Assembly (NCBI RefSeq): GCF_001457415.1
Contig: NZ_LN881723.1
Location: forward strand, 777,246 to 841,245
DNA: 64,000 bases
Direction: 5' to 3'
Source of the DNA: Gorillibacterium timonense
Lineage (GTDB): Bacteria; Bacillota; Bacilli; Paenibacillales; NBRC-103111
Position numbers and translations under genes: made by a program. Under the pieces are notes generated by a model. That model was given only the letters and a program-made list of their open reading frames with translations, was not told the origin of the DNA and did not search any database. Shown here in pieces: positions 9,938 to 18,153 of the stretch (its first letter is position 1; each line of letters starts with the position of its first letter).

Positions 9938-11191
9938 TTACGCGCTCTCTTCCTTTTTCTTCGTATCCTTGGTGGTGATGAGCGGAGAAACCTTCTCCTG
10001 CACCGTTTCTTTCGTCACGACGCATTTGGAGACGTCGGTGCGGGACGGCACATCGAACATCACGTCGAGCATGATGCTCTCGATGATGGCACGAAGACCG
10101 CGAGCGCCGGTGTTCCGCTTGATCGCTTCCTTGGCAATGCAGTCGAGCGCTTCCGCCGTGAACTCCAGGCTCACGTTATCCATCTCCAGCAGCTTTTGAT
10201 ACTGCTTCACGAGCGCGTTCTTCGGCTCGGTCAGGATGCGAACAAGCGCCGTTTCATCGAGCGGCTCCAGGGTGGAGATGACCGGAATCCGTCCGACGAA
10301 TTCGGGAATCAGCCCGAATTTGAGCAAGTCCTCCGGAAGAACCATCGAGAGGTATTCCCCCGGCTTTAGATCGGCTTTGTGACCGTCCGTGCCGAAGCCG
10401 ATTACCTTCTTGCCAATCCGGCGCTTGATGATCGATTCGAGTCCGTCAAATGCACCGCCGACGATGAACAGAATATTCGTCGTGTCGATCTGAATGAACT
10501 CCTGATGCGGATGCTTCCGTCCGCCTTGCGGGGGAACCGAAGCGACCGTACCTTCCAGAATCTTCAGCAAAGCCTGCTGCACGCCTTCGCCGGAAACATC
10601 GCGCGTAATCGACGGGTTCTCCGACTTGCGGGCAACCTTATCGATTTCGTCGATGTAGATGATGCCGCGTTCGGCCTTCTCTACATCGTAATCGGCGGCT
10701 TGAATCAGCTTGAGCAGAATGTTCTCAACATCCTCCCCGACATAGCCAGCTTCCGTAAGGGAAGTGGCGTCAGCAATCGCGAAGGGAACGTTGAGGATCT
10801 TTGCAAGCGTCTGGGCAAGGAGCGTCTTTCCGCTGCCCGTAGGGCCTAGCAGAAGAATATTGCTCTTCGCAAGCTCCACTTCATCCTTGTTGCCCTGAGT
10901 ATTGATGCGCTTGTAGTGATTGTATACAGCAACGGACAGGGACTTCTTGGCGGTATCCTGCCCGATTACATACTGATCGAGTATGTTTCGGATATCCTTC
11001 GGTTTCGGAACATCCTTCAAATCGAGCTCTTCGTCGTGACCAAGCTCTTCCTCTACGATTTCGGTGCAGAGCTCAATGCACTCGTCGCAGATGTAGACGC
11101 CAGGTCCTGCTACCAGCTTGCGCACTTGATCTTGGGACTTGCCGCAGAACGAGCACTTCAGCTGGCCTTTCTCTTCGTTAAACTTAAACAT
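9938..11191 (-). CDS. clpX: ATP-dependent Clp protease ATP-binding subunit ClpX
   Basis: This 417-residue AAA+ unfoldase feeds substrates to ClpP. The N-terminal zinc-binding domain has Cys13, Cys16, Cys35 and Cys38. Walker A GPTGSGKT is at 116-123, Walker [10 protein letters not shown] follows, and the IGF loop that docks on ClpP is present (KKVIGFGT). The start at 11191 follows GGGGTGATCCA. It begins 14 bases after the clpP stop, so the two form one operon. Confidence 0.98.
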   Translation of the reverse strand: MFKFNEEKGQLKCSFCGKSQDQVRKLVAGPGVYICDECIELCTEIVEEELGHDEELDLKDVPKPKDIRNILDQYVIGQDTAKKSLSVAVYNHYKRINTQGNKDEVELAKSNILLLGPTGSGKTLLAQTLAKILNVPFAIADATSLTEAGYVGEDVENILLKLIQAADYDVEKAERGIIYIDEIDKVARKSENPSITRDVSGEGVQQALLKILEGTVASVPPQGGRKHPHQEFIQIDTTNILFIVGGAFDGLESIIKRRIGKKVIGFGTDGHKADLKPGEYLSMVLPEDLLKFGLIPEFVGRIPVISTLEPLDETALVRILTEPKNALVKQYQKLLEMDNVSLEFTAEALDCIAKEAIKRNTGARGLRAIIESIMLDVMFDVPSRTDVSKCVVTKETVQEKVSPLITTKDTKKKEESA

Positions 11192-11205
11192 TGGATCACC
11201 CCTTG

Positions 11206-11796
11206 TTAAACTGACTCTGTTCGGGTGATGACCTCATCGATCAACCCGTAAGCCTTGGCATCCTCAGCAGACATGAAGTTGTCGCGATCGGTATCCCGAT
11301 CAATCTTCTCATAGGGCTGACCCGTATGTGTGACATAGATCTGGTTGAGCTTCTGTTTCGTCTTGATGATCCAGTCCGCGTGAATCTTGATATCGGTTGC
11401 CTGGCCGCGCACGCCGCCGAGAGGCTGGTGAATCATCACTTCGCTGTTCGGGAGTGCATAGCGCTTGCCTTTCGCACCGGCCGTGAGGAGCAGAGACGCC
11501 ATACTGGCGGCCATTCCCACACAAATCGTCGATACGTCCGGCTTAATAAATTGCATGGTGTCATAAATCCCCATGCCGGCCGTTACCGAGCCGCCCGGGG
11601 AATTAATGTACAGGCTGATATCCTTCTCGGGATCGGAGGCTTGCAAGAACAGCAGCTGCGCGATGACCAAATTGGCGACATTGTCGTCAATGGCGTCCCC
11701 GATAAAGATAATCCGGTCTTTCAAGAGACGTGAATAAATGTCGTAGGACCGCTCGCCGCGGGCCTCTTGTTCCACAACCATAGGAATCAGACTCAT
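11206..11796 (-). CDS. clpP: ATP-dependent Clp protease proteolytic subunit ClpP
   Basis: The protein is 196 residues from the ATG at 11796. The frame opens seven codons earlier at 11817, but the family starts with the sequence SLIPMVVEQ, and AAGGGGTT lies before this ATG. The serine protease forms the tetradecameric barrel partnered by ClpX. The catalytic triad is Ser98 (GMAAS), His123 (MIHQP) and Asp172. It is the first gene of a clpP-clpX pair placed after tig. No CtsR box was found upstream, unlike clpB in this window. Confidence 0.97.
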   Translation of the reverse strand: MSLIPMVVEQEARGERSYDIYSRLLKDRIIFIGDAIDDNVANLVIAQLLFLQASDPEKDISLYINSPGGSVTAGMGIYDTMQFIKPDVSTICVGMAASMASLLLTAGAKGKRYALPNSEVMIHQPLGGVRGQATDIKIHADWIIKTKQKLNQIYVTHTGQPYEKIDRDTDRDNFMSAEDAKAYGLIDEVITRTESV

Positions 11797-11934
11797 ATCC
11801 GACAGCAACCCCTTCATACCAGGATAACGTCATTCGGCATCTTGCTTCGCCGAGCGAATGCCCACGGAATATCGAGGTGACAGGAGATCTCTCTCCCTCT
11901 CTGATATTCCGAATTTTGGCGACTTCACACCTTC

Positions 11935-11963
11935 ATCTTACCATGTTTAGATGCCTCTGTCAT
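11935..11963 (-). promoter_or_regulatory. Possible clpP-clpX promoter
   Basis: On the minus strand ATGACA (11963-11958), a 17-base spacer and TAAGAT (11940-11935) lie about 140 bases before the clpP start. The sequence match is reasonable and nothing else supports it. Confidence 0.4.
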
Positions 11964-12022
11964 TCTTACCCGATGTCCCTCCAAATAAACAAAGGACCGG
12001 GTGAAAACCTCTCTCTTTGAAA

Positions 12023-12049
12023 GAAAGGCGCCGATTAGCGACGCCTTTC
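12023..12049 (-). terminator. Terminator of tig
   Basis: A GAAAGGCG/CGCCTTTC stem (12023-12030 with 12042-12049) is followed on the minus strand by TTTCAAAG. It lies 57 bases after the tig stop. Confidence 0.65.
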
Positions 12050-12105
12050 CCGTAAGGGCCTCAACCGAAACCCCGAAAGTGATTCAATTGAGTAAGGATT
12101 CCTCC

Positions 12106-13404
12106 TTAGGCTACAACCGACTTGCTGTTTTCCACCAGGAAGTCAACCGTCTTGCGGATCGCCAAATCCGTCTTGATGCTGTCCAGCATTCCGTTTGCCG
12201 TGAAGATCGAACGAATTTCTTCGATGCTGCGTTGGTACATGTCCGCCATGCGGCTCAGTTCCGCTTCCAGATCTTCGTCGCTCGCTTCGATCGCTTCGAC
12301 TTTTGCTACGGCTTCCAGAACCAGGTTGCTGCGGACGCGACGCTCAGCCTCTTCACGCATTTGGCCCTTCAGGACTTCTTCCGTTTGACCGGTGAATTGG
12401 GTGTACAGCTCCATGTTCATGCCTTGGCTTTGCAGGCGGTTGGCAAATTCCTTGAACATGTTATCCACTTCGTTCTCCACCATGATCTCCGGAATTTCCA
12501 CTTGGGCGTTCTCGGCTACCTTGGCGACAACGGCGTTTTCTTTGTCACTCTTATTGTTTTGTTCCTTCTGTTCCTTCAGGTTCTTCTCGATGTCGGCTTT
12601 GTACTCGTCAAGCGTATCGAACTCGCTGACGTCCTTGGCGAACTCGTCGTCAAGCTCCGGCAGGTTCTTGCGCTTGAGGTCATGAAGCAGAACCTTGAAG
12701 ATGGCTGCTTTGCCTTTGAGGTCTTCGGAGTGGTATTCTTCCGGGAACGTTACGTTGACGTCCTTCTCTTCGTTCTTCTTCATGCCGACGACTTGTTCTT
12801 CGAAGCCCGGGATGAAGCTTCCGGATCCAAGCTCCAGGGAATGCTTTTCGGCTTTGCCGCCTTCGAAAGCGACTCCGTCGACAAACCCTTCGAAATCGAG
12901 GATGGCGATATCGCCATTCTTCGCTTCTTCGCCTTCTTCTGCAACGACCAGCTCAGCATGGCGTTCTTGCAGGCGCTTCAGTTCGGCTTCGACTTCTTCT
13001 GCCGTTACGTCCGCAGCCCTTTCTTCCACTTCGATGCCTTTGTACTCGCCGAGTTCAACTTCCGGCTTCACCGTAACTTTGGCGGTGAACTTAAGGGCTT
13101 GTCCCTTCGCCATCTCTTGAACGTCGATCTCCGGACGGTCGACCGGGTCGATCTTCGTTTCTTCAATCGCTTCCACGTATACTTCCGGAAGCAGAATGTC
13201 GAGAGCGTCTTGGTACAGGCTTTCTACTCCGTAGCGAGATTCGAACATCGCCCGCGGAACCTTGCCTTTGCGGAAGCCTGGAATGGATACTTTCGGAGCA
13301 ACTTTCTTAAATGCTTTGTCTAAAGCTACGGCAACGCGATCCGCTTCGACTTCAACGGTCAGTACGCCTTGATTCTTCTCTATTTTTTCCCAGCTTGCTT
13401 TCAT
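12106..13404 (-). CDS. tig: Trigger factor (ribosome-associated peptidyl-prolyl isomerase)
   Basis: This 432-residue trigger factor chaperones chains leaving the ribosome. The N-terminal ribosome-binding domain carries the signature GFRKGKVPR near residues 43-51. A central FKBP-type isomerase domain (about 150-245) is followed by a long helical C-terminal domain. The ATG at 13404 is chosen because GGAGGGG precedes it and the protein then starts [12 protein letters not shown], as in the family; 31 codons of open frame upstream are not used. It is the first gene of the tig/clpP/clpX group. Confidence 0.97.
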   Translation of the reverse strand: MKASWEKIEKNQGVLTVEVEADRVAVALDKAFKKVAPKVSIPGFRKGKVPRAMFESRYGVESLYQDALDILLPEVYVEAIEETKIDPVDRPEIDVQEMAKGQALKFTAKVTVKPEVELGEYKGIEVEERAADVTAEEVEAELKRLQERHAELVVAEEGEEAKNGDIAILDFEGFVDGVAFEGGKAEKHSLELGSGSFIPGFEEQVVGMKKNEEKDVNVTFPEEYHSEDLKGKAAIFKVLLHDLKRKNLPELDDEFAKDVSEFDTLDEYKADIEKNLKEQKEQNNKSDKENAVVAKVAENAQVEIPEIMVENEVDNMFKEFANRLQSQGMNMELYTQFTGQTEEVLKGQMREEAERRVRSNLVLEAVAKVEAIEASDEDLEAELSRMADMYQRSIEEIRSIFTANGMLDSIKTDLAIRKTVDFLVENSKSVVA

Positions 13405-13510
13405 TTTATGCTTTCCCCTCCAAAAAATGTACCTGCGTTCGGTATTCACTTTGGTCTTTAACCATTCCATTATAAACATATCCCTCTGCCATTTCAAGAC
13501 AGGAGAAATT

Positions 13511-13538
13511 CAAAAAGCGGGAGAACCCGCATTTTTTT
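13511..13538. terminator. Terminator of the helical-repeat protein gene
   Basis: A GCGGG/CCCGC stem (13517-13521 with 13526-13530) is flanked by an A-run on one side and a T-run on the other, so it can work in both directions. It ends the minus-strand gene at 13547. Confidence 0.8.
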
Positions 13539-13546
13539 GCCAACCG

Positions 13547-14545
13547 CTAGGCCAAAGGCCGACTTTGCAGCCGCATAAACGCATCCAGCGCCTGTCCGGC
13601 CTGCTTGTATTCCATGTTCTGTGCTTCCGTCACGGCGTAGAGGACTAGCATGTCCCGATCCTCCGCTCCGTTCTCCATGGCTTTCCGAAGCGACCCGTGA
13701 AGCGCGGCTGACCACGCGTCTCTGCTTCGCTCCTCCAGCTCGGCCAAGCGGTTGAAGAGCGGCGATGCATAGACAAATGCGAGAAACTCCGCCCAAGTCT
13801 CCTCTGCAAAAAAGCCGAGCGCCGGCTCGCTGATCTCGCACTGCTCTTGCACCCGTCGAAGAATCATGGTGATCGCCTCCGGGAAATCCCAGATCCCAAG
13901 CGGCGTGTCCTCAATCTCCAATTGGCGCGTCTCCCCTTGATAAGGGATGGAAACGGGGCCGGACGCTCCGCGCCTTTTCAGGGTCTGCAAAGCCTTAAAC
14001 AGCAGATAAGGGTGGAGCCGTGTGCTCTCCAGCCACCGAACCATCGCGGGTTCGATATCCGGATGCTGTACATAGGTAAGCTGTCCGAGTGAGAGCAGAA
14101 TTTGATCGGGAGAGCTCGCAGAGGTCAGCGCTTCAAGAAGGCGCGATACATAGCCTTCATCCGCTGCCTTTTTGCGTTCGGTCTCCTTGCGCAGCAACTC
14201 TTCCTCCGTGACGTCCCCCTCGTCTTCTTGGCTGATGACTCCGGCTCCGTCGTCCGCTTCGTTCATAATGGTGGTAATCCAGTCAAGCAAGGTTTCCCAT
14301 TCCTCATGATTGCGGGGATCGCCGCTGTCGACCTTTAGAAGAAATCGAAGAAGCTCGGCAGCCTCCTGGTAGCGTTCCGTCTCCAAGAGCTTCGTCAGCT
14401 CGATTTGATAATAATCCACGGTCCGAGGAAACAGGATGACATTATCCAGCTTGCCTTGGGACGGGGCCGTATCCCCGCCTTCTTTCCTTCCGTCTGCGAT
14501 AGTCCTCACCTCATTTCTTGCCGGAAGCCTAATGCCAGCAAGCAT
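13547..14545 (-). CDS. Helical (TPR-like) protein of unknown function
   Basis: The open frame has 332 codons. The start at 14545 is uncertain: no good ribosome-binding site precedes it, and a GTG at 14509 is another option. The sequence is almost all helical, with paired short helices of tetratricopeptide type (YYQIELTKLLETERYQEAAELLRFLL), an acidic central linker (about 95-125) and a helical C-terminal half. No signal peptide, membrane segment or catalytic motif is seen. It lies between tRNA-Gly and tig on the minus strand. Inference: a protein-binding scaffold; function unknown. Confidence 0.75.
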   Translation of the reverse strand: MLAGIRLPARNEVRTIADGRKEGGDTAPSQGKLDNVILFPRTVDYYQIELTKLLETERYQEAAELLRFLLKVDSGDPRNHEEWETLLDWITTIMNEADDGAGVISQEDEGDVTEEELLRKETERKKAADEGYVSRLLEALTSASSPDQILLSLGQLTYVQHPDIEPAMVRWLESTRLHPYLLFKALQTLKRRGASGPVSIPYQGETRQLEIEDTPLGIWDFPEAITMILRRVQEQCEISEPALGFFAEETWAEFLAFVYASPLFNRLAELEERSRDAWSAALHGSLRKAMENGAEDRDMLVLYAVTEAQNMEYKQAGQALDAFMRLQSRPLA

Positions 14546-14622
14546 ATCCTAGAAAGATGGTAGCGGTTTGTGCGGCAAAATGCAAAGATTCCTAAAGATC
14601 TATACACCGTAAAAATTTCTGG

Positions 14623-14652
14623 TTGATTATGTGCAGGGGATTGTGCTATGAT
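14623..14652 (+). promoter_or_regulatory. Promoter of tRNA-Gly
   Basis: TTGATT (14623-14628), an 18-base spacer and TATGAT (14647-14652) lie 24 bases before the mature 5' end of the tRNA, which is a typical distance. Confidence 0.65.
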
Positions 14653-14675
14653 ATTCCTGTTTCGCTTAGAAATTC

Positions 14676-14749
14676 GCGGGTGTAGTTCAATGGTAGAACG
14701 CCAGCTTCCCAAGCTTGAGGCGTGGGTTCGATTCCCATCACCCGCTCCA
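14676..14749 (+). tRNA. tRNA-Gly(CCC)
   Basis: The 74-base gene folds as a standard cloverleaf with acceptor GCGGGTG/CACCCGC, discriminator T and an encoded CCA end. The D stem is GTTC/GAAC and the T arm GTGGG-TTCGATT-CCCAT. The anticodon loop TTCCCAA gives anticodon CCC, which reads GGG. The anticodon stem CCAGC/GCTTG has one C-U mismatch (28/42), which is unusual. Confidence 0.92.
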
Positions 14750-14763
14750 GACTTATACAGCTC

Positions 14764-14790
14764 AAAGCCTTGTGAAATCAGGGCTTTTTT
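14764..14790 (+). terminator. Terminator of tRNA-Gly
   Basis: An AAAGCC/GGCTTT stem (14764-14769 with 14782-14787) runs directly into a T-run, 15 bases after the tRNA. Confidence 0.85.
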
Positions 14791-14905
14791 CTATTTATTC
14801 CGGAAGATGGAATCCAATACCTCACTGCAGACTCAACTTGGTTCGTCACTACATGGTTATAACAATAAGCATGATGCCATGAGGTCTATCCTATGTATCG
14901 CCGCT

Positions 14906-14938
14906 AAAAAAAATCCCCATCACCTGAAGGCGTGGGGG
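14906..14938 (-). terminator. Terminator downstream of the YjcZ-like gene
   Basis: On the minus strand a GC-rich hairpin (14938-14915, CCCC...GGGG with inner CC/GG pairs around a TTCA loop) is followed by an eight-base T-run (14913-14906, one T lying in the AAAT junction). It is about 105 bases after the small gene's stop. Confidence 0.7.
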
Positions 14939-15043
14939 AGAATCTTGCGTTCTGCCGAACTAGTAAGGATGCTCCATTCCCAACTTCTTGGGCTGAACTT
15001 CAACGCAACTTTATCTGTCTGCTATTCAAGGCCTCTTACCCAA

Positions 15044-15142
15044 TTAGCAAACAGGGATCAGCAGAATAATCACTAACAAAATGAATAAAACCAGTACAAA
15101 CGCGGACATCTTTCCAAAAGAACCGCCTGCAACATACCCCAT
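15044..15142 (-). CDS. YjcZ-family-like sporulation microprotein (32 residues)
   Basis: The short frame starts at an ATG at 15142 with GGGGAGATGGG upstream. The protein begins MGYVAGGSFGKMSAFVLVLF and ends in a very hydrophobic run (LLVIILLIPVC). A glycine-rich head with one C-terminal transmembrane helix is the hallmark of YjcZ/YtzD-type small proteins that are often found in Bacillales spores. A -10 box resembling mother-cell sporulation promoters lies upstream. It is isolated between two tRNA genes. The family assignment rests on layout and composition only. Confidence 0.75.
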   Translation of the reverse strand: MGYVAGGSFGKMSAFVLVLFILLVIILLIPVC

Positions 15143-15173
15143 GTCATCCCATCTCCCCACACAAATGATGATA

Positions 15174-15182
15174 TAGGGTATG
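15174..15182 (-). promoter_or_regulatory. Sigma-K/sigma-E-like -10 element
   Basis: On the minus strand CATACCCTA matches the sigma-K -10 pattern CATAnnnTA and most of the sigma-E pattern CATACAnT. It lies 31 bases before the microprotein start. A convincing -35 at the right spacing was not found, so this is suggestive only. Confidence 0.35.
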
Positions 15183-15289
15183 CACAAGGACGGCACTGTA
15201 CTGGGTGTTTACACCGGGGCAATCATCTATTTTCCGTTCAGCAGCGGATCGCTGAGTGAAAGCCGATTCCTTGGTCGGAGAGTTGGTCA

Positions 15290-15332
15290 GCAAACAAACA
15301 GGGAGCCTACGAAAGGCTCCCTGTTTGTTTGC
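15290..15332. terminator. Strong hairpin after tRNA-Arg
   Basis: A perfect 18-bp stem (15290-15307 with 15315-15332) has a 7-base loop. The T-rich 3' arm (TTTGTTTGC) and the position 41 bases beyond the tRNA-Arg 3' end suggest a terminator for it, possibly acting in both directions. Confidence 0.75.
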
Positions 15333-15373
15333 AAACTATATGTAGAGTTCAAGCATGATCCGTTTTATGGAAA

Positions 15374-15450
15374 TGGCGTCCCAGGAGGGATTCGAACCCC
15401 CGACAACACGCTTAGAAGGCGTGTGCTCTATCCAACTGAGCTACTGGGAC
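15374..15450 (-). tRNA. tRNA-Arg(UCU)
   Basis: The 77-base cloverleaf includes an encoded CCA. On the minus strand it begins GTCCCAGTAGCTCAG. The anticodon stem CACGC/GCGTG encloses loop CTTCTAA, giving anticodon TCT (reads AGA/AGG). The T arm GGGGG-TTCGAAT-CCCTC is standard. Confidence 0.96.
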
Positions 15451-15608
15451 AATTTGATAATGGCTAATAAGTTGCGACGGGTGAAGCGTCTCAAACCCGT
15501 GCCTCAAGCTTAGGCATTTTGCTTCACTTGCCCGAACTAGACTTATACTAATGGAAACAGCCTAATGTGTCAAGCTTCCGTTTCGTTAAGCATTACTTCA
15601 CCGATAAT

Positions 15609-15653
15609 AAAAAACAAGTGGCTTGCGAGCCCAAAATCGACTCACAAGCCACT
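15609..15653 (-). terminator. Terminator of the stalk-domain protein gene
   Basis: An AGTGGCTTG/CAAGCCACT stem (15617-15625 with 15645-15653) with inner GAG/CTC pairs is followed on the minus strand by TTGTTTTTTATT. It lies 31 bases after the stop. Confidence 0.88.
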
Positions 15654-15683
15654 CACGAAAAATGATATTTCTATCGCATCATT

Positions 15684-16691
15684 TTAATTGCTTGAACCGA
15701 TGCCGATCGTGTTCGTTTTCGAATCAAAGGTGATCGTAAAGCCAAGCTCTTGCGCGAGATCGCGAAGCTTGAAGTAGTTGTTTCCGCCAATGGTATAGGC
15801 GGTCAGTTTAATTTCCTCATCATCCAGGTAAACTTTAGCAGTCGATAAGGTTGCCTTCTTCGCTTTGAGATTGGCAGATACCGCCAACTCTCCTCCTACA
15901 GCGGTATAAGCTTCCCCCGATGTCAGACTAATGGCATTATGCTCGCCGTCCCAGCCCACTTCAAAGTTCTTATCGGTCCCGTTTACGGCCTTAGCAATGT
16001 CCCGAAGCTTAAAATAGGTGCTATTGTTAATGCTATAGGCTTCAAAAGAAACTTGCTTGCCGTTCACGAGAACCTTCGATACGGAAGGAGTGGCCGTTGC
16101 CGTTTCTAGCGGTTTTACAACAGGCGTCGTAGCCGGCTCAGTGGGCTTACTAGGCTCTGTGGGCGTAGTAGGTTCAGCGGGTTCTGAAGTCGATGCGCCT
16201 GTGCCAGCGGAAACGGTGTAAATGATTTTCGTGGTATTGTCCCCATTGCCAAAGCTAAATACGTAATAAAGGTCACAAGTATAGCCGCCGTATCTCTTGT
16301 TAAGCTTTACGGTTGCGGTTTTATTCGCCTCAAGTTCGCTTCCCATATATTCGGAACCATCGATTGTCCAAGTCAGAGCGCCGCCGTAGCTCCCATCAAC
16401 CGTATAGTAGCTTACGACCGCACGCATTTTTTCCTTGGGAGTAAATTTGATTTCAGCGCCATCTTTTACGAGAACAATTTTATAGTTCTGTTCGGCAAGA
16501 ATATCTCGAAACGTTTGGTTATCATCATAGTCTTCAAGTTCGATTTTTTTCGTCTGATTACCGGTTTCACCAGACAAGGAGTAGGTGTACTTCTCCGTGG
16601 GAACCGCTGAAGCAAATGCAGGAATTGCCGTGAATACTACCATGAAGACTGAAAGCATCAGAGCCAAGGAAACCGTAGTCCTTCTTTTCAT
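15684..16691 (-). CDS. Secreted protein with two copper-amine-oxidase-type stalk domains
   Basis: This 335-residue exported protein starts at the ATG at 16691 (GGAGGTAGTAAT upstream). A signal peptide covers residues 1-28 (MKRRTTVSLAL...AFASA). A beta-rich N-terminal domain of unknown type (about 30-160) is followed by a Thr/Pro/Glu-rich linker (about 165-190). Two C-terminal copies of the stalk unit follow, each with YFKLRDIA or YFKLRDLA and a closing strand that ends in I-S-L or I-G-I. In Firmicutes such stalk units are common in secreted proteins and may bind the cell surface. The function is unknown. Confidence 0.85.
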   Translation of the reverse strand: MKRRTTVSLALMLSVFMVVFTAIPAFASAVPTEKYTYSLSGETGNQTKKIELEDYDDNQTFRDILAEQNYKIVLVKDGAEIKFTPKEKMRAVVSYYTVDGSYGGALTWTIDGSEYMGSELEANKTATVKLNKRYGGYTCDLYYVFSFGNGDNTTKIIYTVSAGTGASTSEPAEPTTPTEPSKPTEPATTPVVKPLETATATPSVSKVLVNGKQVSFEAYSINNSTYFKLRDIAKAVNGTDKNFEVGWDGEHNAISLTSGEAYTAVGGELAVSANLKAKKATLSTAKVYLDDEEIKLTAYTIGGNNYFKLRDLAQELGFTITFDSKTNTIGIGSSN

Positions 16692-16734
16692 ATTACTACC
16701 TCCGACTGAATTAGTATGTAGTTCACACCCCCTC

Positions 16735-16763
16735 ATAATAGGTTTGTCTCTTCCCCCAGTCTA
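16735..16763 (-). promoter_or_regulatory. Possible promoter of the stalk-domain protein gene
   Basis: On the minus strand TAGACT (16763-16758), a 17-base spacer and TATTAT (16740-16735) lie 44 bases before the start. The rest of the gap to 17025 shows no RNA structure that I recognise. Confidence 0.4.
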
Positions 16764-17025
16764 TGACATTTATCATCAAATCCCTCCAAAAGCCCTCCAT
16801 CATTGGTCGTAATTTGTCGTAGTGAATACCTAAATCGTCCCAACCAACAATGGTTTTCTAGCATCGCTGGTAGTTCTTTCGCAACGGTAAGGCAGCATTG
16901 TTATTTACTGCACAACCCTCTAGGACCGAACAAGACGAATTGATTTCAGCGAGACCCTGTTAAAAAAAAACTCGTACTTGTCGAAATATAGGGTGTCACT
17001 CTAATTTCTGAAGGAGGTATTCTTG

Positions 17026-17199
17026 ATGAACAAAGAACAAATTCAAGCGCTCATTGCCGAAGCAACGGAAGAAGTTTTTGAACAGAACGAGAAACGGTTT
17101 CAGAATCGAGAGTTAGTAACCGAAACGCTCAAGCTCTCCATAGAATTGTCGGCGCTGACGACGATCAAAATCTTAGAGAAGTTGGAAATCATCGAGTAA
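17026..17199 (+). CDS. Small helical protein of unknown function (57 residues)
   Basis: The ATG at 17026 has an AAGGAGGT ribosome-binding site 9 bases upstream. The product starts MNKEQIQALIAEATEEVFEQ and is entirely helical, rich in Glu, Lys and Leu with heptad-like spacing, so it may form a small coiled coil or bind a partner protein. No cysteine or catalytic motif is seen. A weak hairpin ending in GGCTTTTTT near 17221-17245 may end the transcript. A possible promoter, TTGTCG-16-TCTAAT, begins near 16979. Confidence 0.7.
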   Translation: MNKEQIQALIAEATEEVFEQNEKRFQNRELVTETLKLSIELSALTTIKILEKLEIIE

Positions 17200-17371
17200 T
17201 TGAAAGTACAATCACTTCCGGCTGCTCCTCGCGAGTGGCTTTTTTCATTTCACCCCGAATGATGTTCTCCTGCAAGCCTCTCCTCCAATTCCTACGGTCT
17301 ATTAACGCCGTTCCTCCCTTTCATGTGCCGCACCTGGTTTATACGTGTTATTGGCTGAATAGTGGATTCAC

Positions 17372-17390
17372 TCGGCACTGGGTAGCCCCA
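17372..17390 (+). repeat. Direct repeat, copy 1
   Basis: TCGGCACTGGGTAG followed by CCCCA. It matches copy 2 at 17782 apart from one extra T there. The pair flanks the small gene at 17396-17743 in the same orientation. Confidence 0.8.
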
Positions 17391-17395
17391 ACGAA

Positions 17396-17743
17396 TTAGA
17401 CATCATCACCATTCATGAAATCATCTATCCTTTCATTTTGCTGTTGGATTTCACTGAACCTGTCAAACCTATTCATTAAATAATCGATGGTGACTTCATG
17501 ATTTTGATCTATTTCTCCATCAAACAGTTTTACCCTTGCCGCTAATTTCGTCAGTCCATTTATTAGTTCCTTTAGTCTTTCATCCCCATCTTCATCTTTA
17601 AACAAAACCGTCTCTAAAATTGGGATATCGTGATCAATTCTATTTTTAATTTCAGAAAGTCCTAGGTTGGTTGTTTTTTTAATGATTGGCAAGTACTTGT
17701 TATGATTACTGTCCCGTTCCACTAACACAAGTATTTTTGTCAT
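17396..17743 (-). CDS. Small acidic protein with an L7/L12 C-terminal-like domain
   Basis: This 115-residue protein starts at an ATG with GAGGTGTAAAT upstream. Residues 1-75 (MTKILVLVERDS..., TTNLGLSEIKNRID, then LKELINGLTKLAARVKLFDG) follow the order of the ribosomal L7/L12 C-terminal domain: beta strand, helix, the LGLKEAK-type turn, helix, helix, strand. The last 40 residues are an acidic helical tail. This is a fold-level resemblance judged by eye. The gene is more AT-rich than its neighbours and is bracketed by direct repeats, so it may have been acquired. An immunity or other small acidic partner protein is an alternative. Confidence 0.65.
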   Translation of the reverse strand: MTKILVLVERDSNHNKYLPIIKKTTNLGLSEIKNRIDHDIPILETVLFKDEDGDERLKELINGLTKLAARVKLFDGEIDQNHEVTIDYLMNRFDRFSEIQQQNERIDDFMNGDDV

Positions 17744-17781
17744 ATTTACACCTCGCTAAAATTCATGATCAATTGCATATT

Positions 17782-17801
17782 TCGGCACTGGGTAGTCCCC
17801 A
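17782..17801 (+). repeat. Direct repeat, copy 2
   Basis: TCGGCACTGGGTAG followed by TCCCCA, 410 bases after copy 1 and in the same orientation. It lies just upstream of the small minus-strand gene. Confidence 0.8.
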
Positions 17802-17895
17802 CTATCTAACCTGGATATCTCATCATGCAAACTCGCAGGTAATTCTACCTACGCGCTTACATATATCTTTCGTCTACCCACCTGTTATAAGCAAA

Positions 17896-17947
17896 AGTCC
17901 CGCTAAATTCTCATGGTTTGATTATTCTACGAGAAGATAGCGAGACT
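17896..17947. other. Regular imperfect hairpin in the gap before clpB
   Basis: Three paired blocks AGTC/GACT, GCTA/TAGC and TTCTC/GAGAA are separated by symmetric 2-by-2 internal loops, around an 18-base loop. On the minus strand it is followed by TTTTGC, so a terminator or the end of a mobile element is possible. The rest of 17802-18153 holds no gene. Confidence 0.55.
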
Positions 17948-18153
17948 CCCTTATTTTACTATTCGCTTCAATAATAATCCGTGTCAAATTTCGATCATTT
18001 TCAACACACCGAAGACACCGGCAATTGGTTGTTCATTGATCGCATCGACAGAAGCTTTGTTTGCCTCCAAAGGCTATCCTGCGGAAACGTAAACGCCCGG
18101 AGTCTGGACCGCTCTGCTCATCGCGCTTCCTTATTCGACATTACCGACTCGGC

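Noticed and set aside
11797-12105. CtsR box upstream of clpP
   Set aside because: No GGTCAAA-type heptad pair is present on either strand.
12001-13323. 440-codon open frame on plus, opposite tig
   Set aside because: It is an antisense shadow of the trigger-factor gene. Its translation is Phe/Val-rich with no motif, and tig has the clear family match and ribosome-binding site.
16692-17025. Possible riboswitch in the leader of the stalk-domain gene
   Set aside because: No aptamer core such as a c-di-GMP or cobalamin motif could be found by eye.
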